Assembly (NCBI GenBank): GCA_900074885.1
Contig: FJUW01000025.1
Span: 634,152 to 698,151 of the forward strand
From: Rhynchosporium graminicola
Lineage: Eukaryota > Ascomycota > Leotiomycetes > Helotiales > Ploettnerulaceae
DNA length: 64,000 nt
Direction of reading: 5' to 3'
How positions within the stretch are numbered: the first letter of the stretch is position 1; the number at the start of each line of letters is the position of its first letter. A program made the translations under genes and the position numbers. Below, in pieces: positions 60,656 to 64,000 of this stretch. The notes beneath the pieces are model-generated. The model was given only the letters and a program-made list of their open reading frames with translations. It made no database searches and was not told the DNA's origin.

Positions 60656-61961
60656 CTACATTGACCCACATGGACTCTTGTTCGCATGAAGATGATCAAA
60701 TGCCTTCAACAAGCCGACCATGTGTGCCAAGCCCGCAAAAATCACCATGAAGTGAAGGATCTGGTGGCTACTCCCATAGATATCGTGCCTCGAGAGATAC
60801 CAGCTCTCTGGTACCTATACATAATGTCAGCAACGATAAGACCGTGACCGGCCGGTCATTCGTCAGAACACTCACTCTCGAAGCATATGCTACCGCACCA
60901 GTAATATTGAGGAATCCCATCAAAGCCATCCATTTGAGGCTCATTCTGTGGTTCTGAATATTCCACCCGTGGATTGTCAGACCATGGGATGATGAAAATA
61001 ATGGCTGACAAGCCCAGCCCTGCGTACATAGCAGCTCGCCATGGCCGGAGATCAGGATGGCGGAATTTTGGATGCAGAGTCGCATATACGCACTCGGAAG
61101 CGATAATCGTAACCTTCGAATGTCAGCCTCCATACGCAAGACAATAGGAGAGTGGAGAAGTGCCACTAACCACTAGCCAATATAGCTTCTGCAGGCCCGG
61201 ATCGCAATAAAACCCATTATAGACTGACGGGATGGTGGAATCCCACATCAGAATCACGATTCCCAAGTATTCGAGCTGGTTCCCTTGCTGGTGTACGTGC
61301 GCAGTATGATTTCCGAATATGTGGAAACTATGAGTATATTCAGTGGTTGCCTGCTGGATGCCCTAAAGCGTGCAAGACCGAACTCACGTGGCTGACAGGA
61401 AGAAACAAATGGCGACTCCGAAGAAGAAAAGTTGAGTAGACAAACACGTCACCTGTCGTAGCACTCTCGTACCGAGGGTATATGTTTTTGTAAACCACAA
61501 ATGGAAGCCTTAGGAAAAGAAGAGAGCCGAGGAGATGTGAGTAGATGTTCACTTTTTTTTCCAGATCAGTTGTCTTGCTTGGACTGGAGTTGGAGCAGGT
61601 GAATGAGTACCAGTTTCGTTATGAATGCCGATCAGGCTGGCGAATGACTTTTGGAATGACCCAGTTGCAGGCCTGAGGTGTCAGAACTGGAATGCATACG
61701 GATCAATATAGAAATCCTTACCGGTAACCCGAGAGGATGAATTCATTATCTCTACAAATGTCAGATGTATCAGCAATAGGAAGGAGGCAATATTGACTGT
61801 TGCCAGGAGTCTGGACCGCGCCAAAGTCAGTGAGTGTAGTGTTTGAAAGGAGGAGCTCTGCTTCGCTGATCAAGATACTGACGGAGCTCATCATAAAATA
61901 GAAGACCAGGTCGGCCACTTCGAGTCTGCTCCGATGCCGAGCTGTCGAGTGGTATTTTCAT
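60656..61961 (-). CDS. PAQR / hemolysin-III family membrane receptor (Izh type), with two one-base frameshifts
   Basis: Eight exons on the minus strand: 61961..61883, 61810..61798, 61751..61722, 61672..61611, 61551..61388, 61327..61171, 61113..60876, 60814..60656. They join to about 299 residues if one T is removed from the four-T run (61430..61427) and one C from the three-C run (60988..60986). Exon 2 is a 13-nt micro-exon giving SWQQ across its borders. Landmarks follow the family: YDELHSWQQDNEFILSGYRP, SFASLIGIHNETVNIYSHLL, an S-x-x-x-H motif (SATFHIFGNH), and the C-terminal H-x-x-x-H motif GSSHQILHFMV, which supply the zinc ligands. Seven membrane spans are expected. Yeast Izh relatives act in zinc and sterol homeostasis. 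Both breaks are in homopolymers and the rest is perfectly conserved, so I favour sequencing errors over true decay. Confidence 0.85.
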
Positions 61962-62155
61962 GTCCCTATTGATCTGTATTCGTTTTATAGTTGTCAGCAG
62001 TGCCAATAACGTTCGTCGATAGACGGTAGAGAATGAAGAGCATCTACATCAAGTCGCGACGGCGTACGCTTGCGTGAGTGTGAGTGTGATATTGTACGAG
62101 TTTCGCGTCGTCTTAAATATCGTATATTCGTGTGTTTGTTTGTTTACTTTCTTGC

Positions 62156-62172
62156 GTGCTTGCTTGCTTGCC
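62156..62172. repeat. Tetranucleotide repeat (GCTT)n
   Basis: About four copies, read directly. Confidence 0.9.
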
Positions 62173-62440
62173 TGTTGCTAGGCGGGGTATCGTGCAATTG
62201 CCGATTACAATATACCTCGTCTCGTATGTTCTGCAAACTTCAACGAAGCTGCTAATATTCGAAGGAAAGGACAAGACAAGAACAGCAGCGAGCATCTTGT
62301 CTTTGTTCTGGCTCGCAGACGCATGTGGAGCATCCGCCCTTGATCAGAGCGAGAGACAAGGTGATACATTCCGGAGGGTTGCATCACGGCAAGCGACGCG
62401 ACAATACTCCGCGGCAAGCACCTGGCAATATCTCGAGACA

Positions 62441-62467
62441 CGACACCACACGACACCACACGACACC
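62441..62467. repeat. Tandem repeat, unit CGACACCACA
   Basis: Two full copies and part of a third of a ten-base unit. Confidence 0.92.
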
Positions 62468-63640
62468 CTACCTCACTTCAACCGCACCTTTATTCGTTGC
62501 TGCCGAGGACAACTATCGCGCTTATCCACTTCGAGATAACGGCCCATGCAATAACTCTAGCGATGTGTCAATCAGCTTCTTCTCGGCTCCTCGCTTATTT
62601 ATTTATTTCATCTATTTTTTCCTTGATTGATCGCTTTGCAATGTTTTGAGCTGAACGCATCTCGTCAGACCTCGATTTTCCCTCTATGCCTCCTTCCCTA
62701 CCTACACACTCCATCCCATTCCATCCTATCCCCGGTCATCACCCTTAAAATGGTGAAGCAGCGGGCGGGCGGGTTTCCTACCTGCAGTGCAGTCTAGTTC
62801 ACTCTCATCTCCACTTCCCCCCTCTCAGTCGTGCTAGTTTCGGGCGAGCCCTACTCCTTCCCTCCCCTCTGTTTCTTCTGCGCATGCCATATCTACCTTA
62901 CCTGTTGTCTCGGAAACGAGCACTAACAAAGTCAGAGTAGTAGCCACAAGATAACTTGAGCTAAAGAGATTCTAGTATTGCTACTTAATCTAAAGCTCAG
63001 GAAAAAGGATGAGATACCTTCGCATTCGCGCCCGGTTGAGGAGGATTAGGAAAACCCCCACTATTCTTATAAGAAGGGAGGAAAACTAATCTCAAGGTAA
63101 CATGCCGGTGGCAATACAGAAAGTTGATGAGGTGTATTCCAGGCATCAAAAGAATAGACAAGAGCAAGGGCAACAGCAGAAGTAGAGAGAAAACTGCAAG
63201 GGAAACAGTTGCCACAGACAGGCAGGCACTTCTAGCACAGATTCCTGAACTAGATCTCTTCCATGATTTTTTATCCGCATTTGCCTTCTACAGCTTCAGG
63301 GTCTTCCGAGGGGACTGATAGTATTAGTTATGTGATATGTATTAAAATGAATAAGTTGCTTACTTTTGCAGTGCAATTTATTCTCGCAGGTTTCTCTACC
63401 TACTATGAGACTGCACCTGGCTGATTTCGTATTAGCTTCGCAAAGTAGTAGAGTTATTATTCTACACTTACCGCCTACATAGTTACCGTTACCTACACAG
63501 CGCCTTTTAGTACTTGATGAATTATCATCTGCTTTAGTTAGTACTAACATCAGAGTTATAGTCGCAGTTACATACGAGTGCAGATCCCAGTGTTGCAATC
63601 GGAAGCGAAACCACATTCGGCTTATTAGTTAGTACGATAA

Positions 63641-64000
63641 ATTACTATGGCCACAGCTAAATCCCCATACGGGAATAGCTAAATCCCTATACACTAACTA
63701 GGCGAGCTGAAAATAATGGGTGCATTTATTACTACTAAAAATTAGGTGCATAACTATATATAGTATATCGCTAGCTCTCCTTTATTATATAAAATCATCA
63801 AAATCATCTTTACCCTCTATATCCTAGGTATATACTTCTATCCCTCTAATTATATCCCTCTGAATCGACATTTTACTAGCTGTAGTAGTATCTATAGTAC
63901 TATCTGAATAATAGATTAATAATATACTATATATATACCCTCTCTCCCTCCGTGTACCGGGTTCATAGCTATCTTAATACCCACCCTCAAGCCTCTGTAT
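63641..64000. other. AT-rich right end, probably decayed repeat
   Basis: The last 360 bases are strongly AT-rich (runs such as TATATATAGTATAT) and hold an imperfect duplication of AGCTAAATCCC followed by ATAC at about 63656-63691. No coding. It looks like the edge of a mutated transposon or RIP-affected block continuing beyond the window; this is inference from composition. Confidence 0.5.

Larger units (their letters stand above)
61962..63640. other. Spacer upstream of the PAQR gene
   Basis: About 1.7 kb with CT-rich leader-like sequence, GCTT repeats at 62156-62172 and a ten-base repeat at 62441-62467. No gene supported. Confidence 0.5.

Noticed and set aside
59935..60699. 254-codon minus frame after the PAQR gene
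   Set aside because: Overlaps the last PAQR exon in another frame, has no family features, and its composition looks like translated spacer.
63296..63616. Cysteine-containing 106-codon minus frame near the AT-rich end
   Set aside because: No signal peptide and no recognisable pattern; within repeat-like sequence.

Overview
The window is nuclear DNA of a filamentous ascomycete. The evidence is the gene style: short GT..AG introns (mostly 45-90 bp), intron-split genes on both strands, and proteins such as a fungal Med13, a PRMT5/Skb1 homologue, bL33m, Enp2 and a Zn2Cys6 factor. Codon and protein flavour recall Leotiomycetes (Helotiales), but that placement is an inference. I saw no tRNA, rRNA, CRISPR array or intact transposon.

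Left part (1-14.7 kb), gene-dense housekeeping: partial SUMO E1 subunit Uba2 (-), queuosine salvage hydrolase Qng1 (+), a PPR-type mitochondrial protein (-), CZIB/DUF866 zinc protein (+), Sm protein F (+), PRMT5 (-), a Gfd2-like DEDD exonuclease-fold protein broken by one frameshift (+), and an aquaporin (-). SmF and PRMT5 are convergent neighbours; PRMT5 methylates Sm proteins in other eukaryotes.

Middle (14.7-47.7 kb): a decayed stretch with a degenerate MFS sugar transporter, then Med13 (-), Enp2/NOL10 (+), a signal-peptide plus single-membrane-span protein (-), a 1,699-residue coiled-coil protein assembled from eight exons (+), mitochondrial ribosomal protein bL33m (-), a Zn2Cys6 transcription-factor pseudogene with RIP-like mutations (+), O6-alkylguanine-DNA alkyltransferase (-), an 18-bp minisatellite, and a very large WD40/helical-repeat protein (-).

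Right part (47.7-64 kb), gene-poor: long intergenic spacers rich in simple repeats around a small acidic/serine-rich protein (-) and a CHZ-motif acidic protein (-); then the Trm2-type tRNA uracil-5-methyltransferase (+) and a PAQR/hemolysin-III membrane receptor (-) that needs two one-base corrections and has a 13-nt exon. The last 0.4 kb is AT-rich and looks like decayed repeat.

Several genes serve RNA metabolism (Qng1, SmF, PRMT5, Enp2, Trm2, the Gfd2-like protein), but they are scattered and I see no cluster. I did not find a clearly new multi-gene system. The most useful leads are the three homopolymer frameshifts, the micro-exons, the two pseudogenes, and the large coiled-coil protein with a layout like meiotic transverse-filament proteins.
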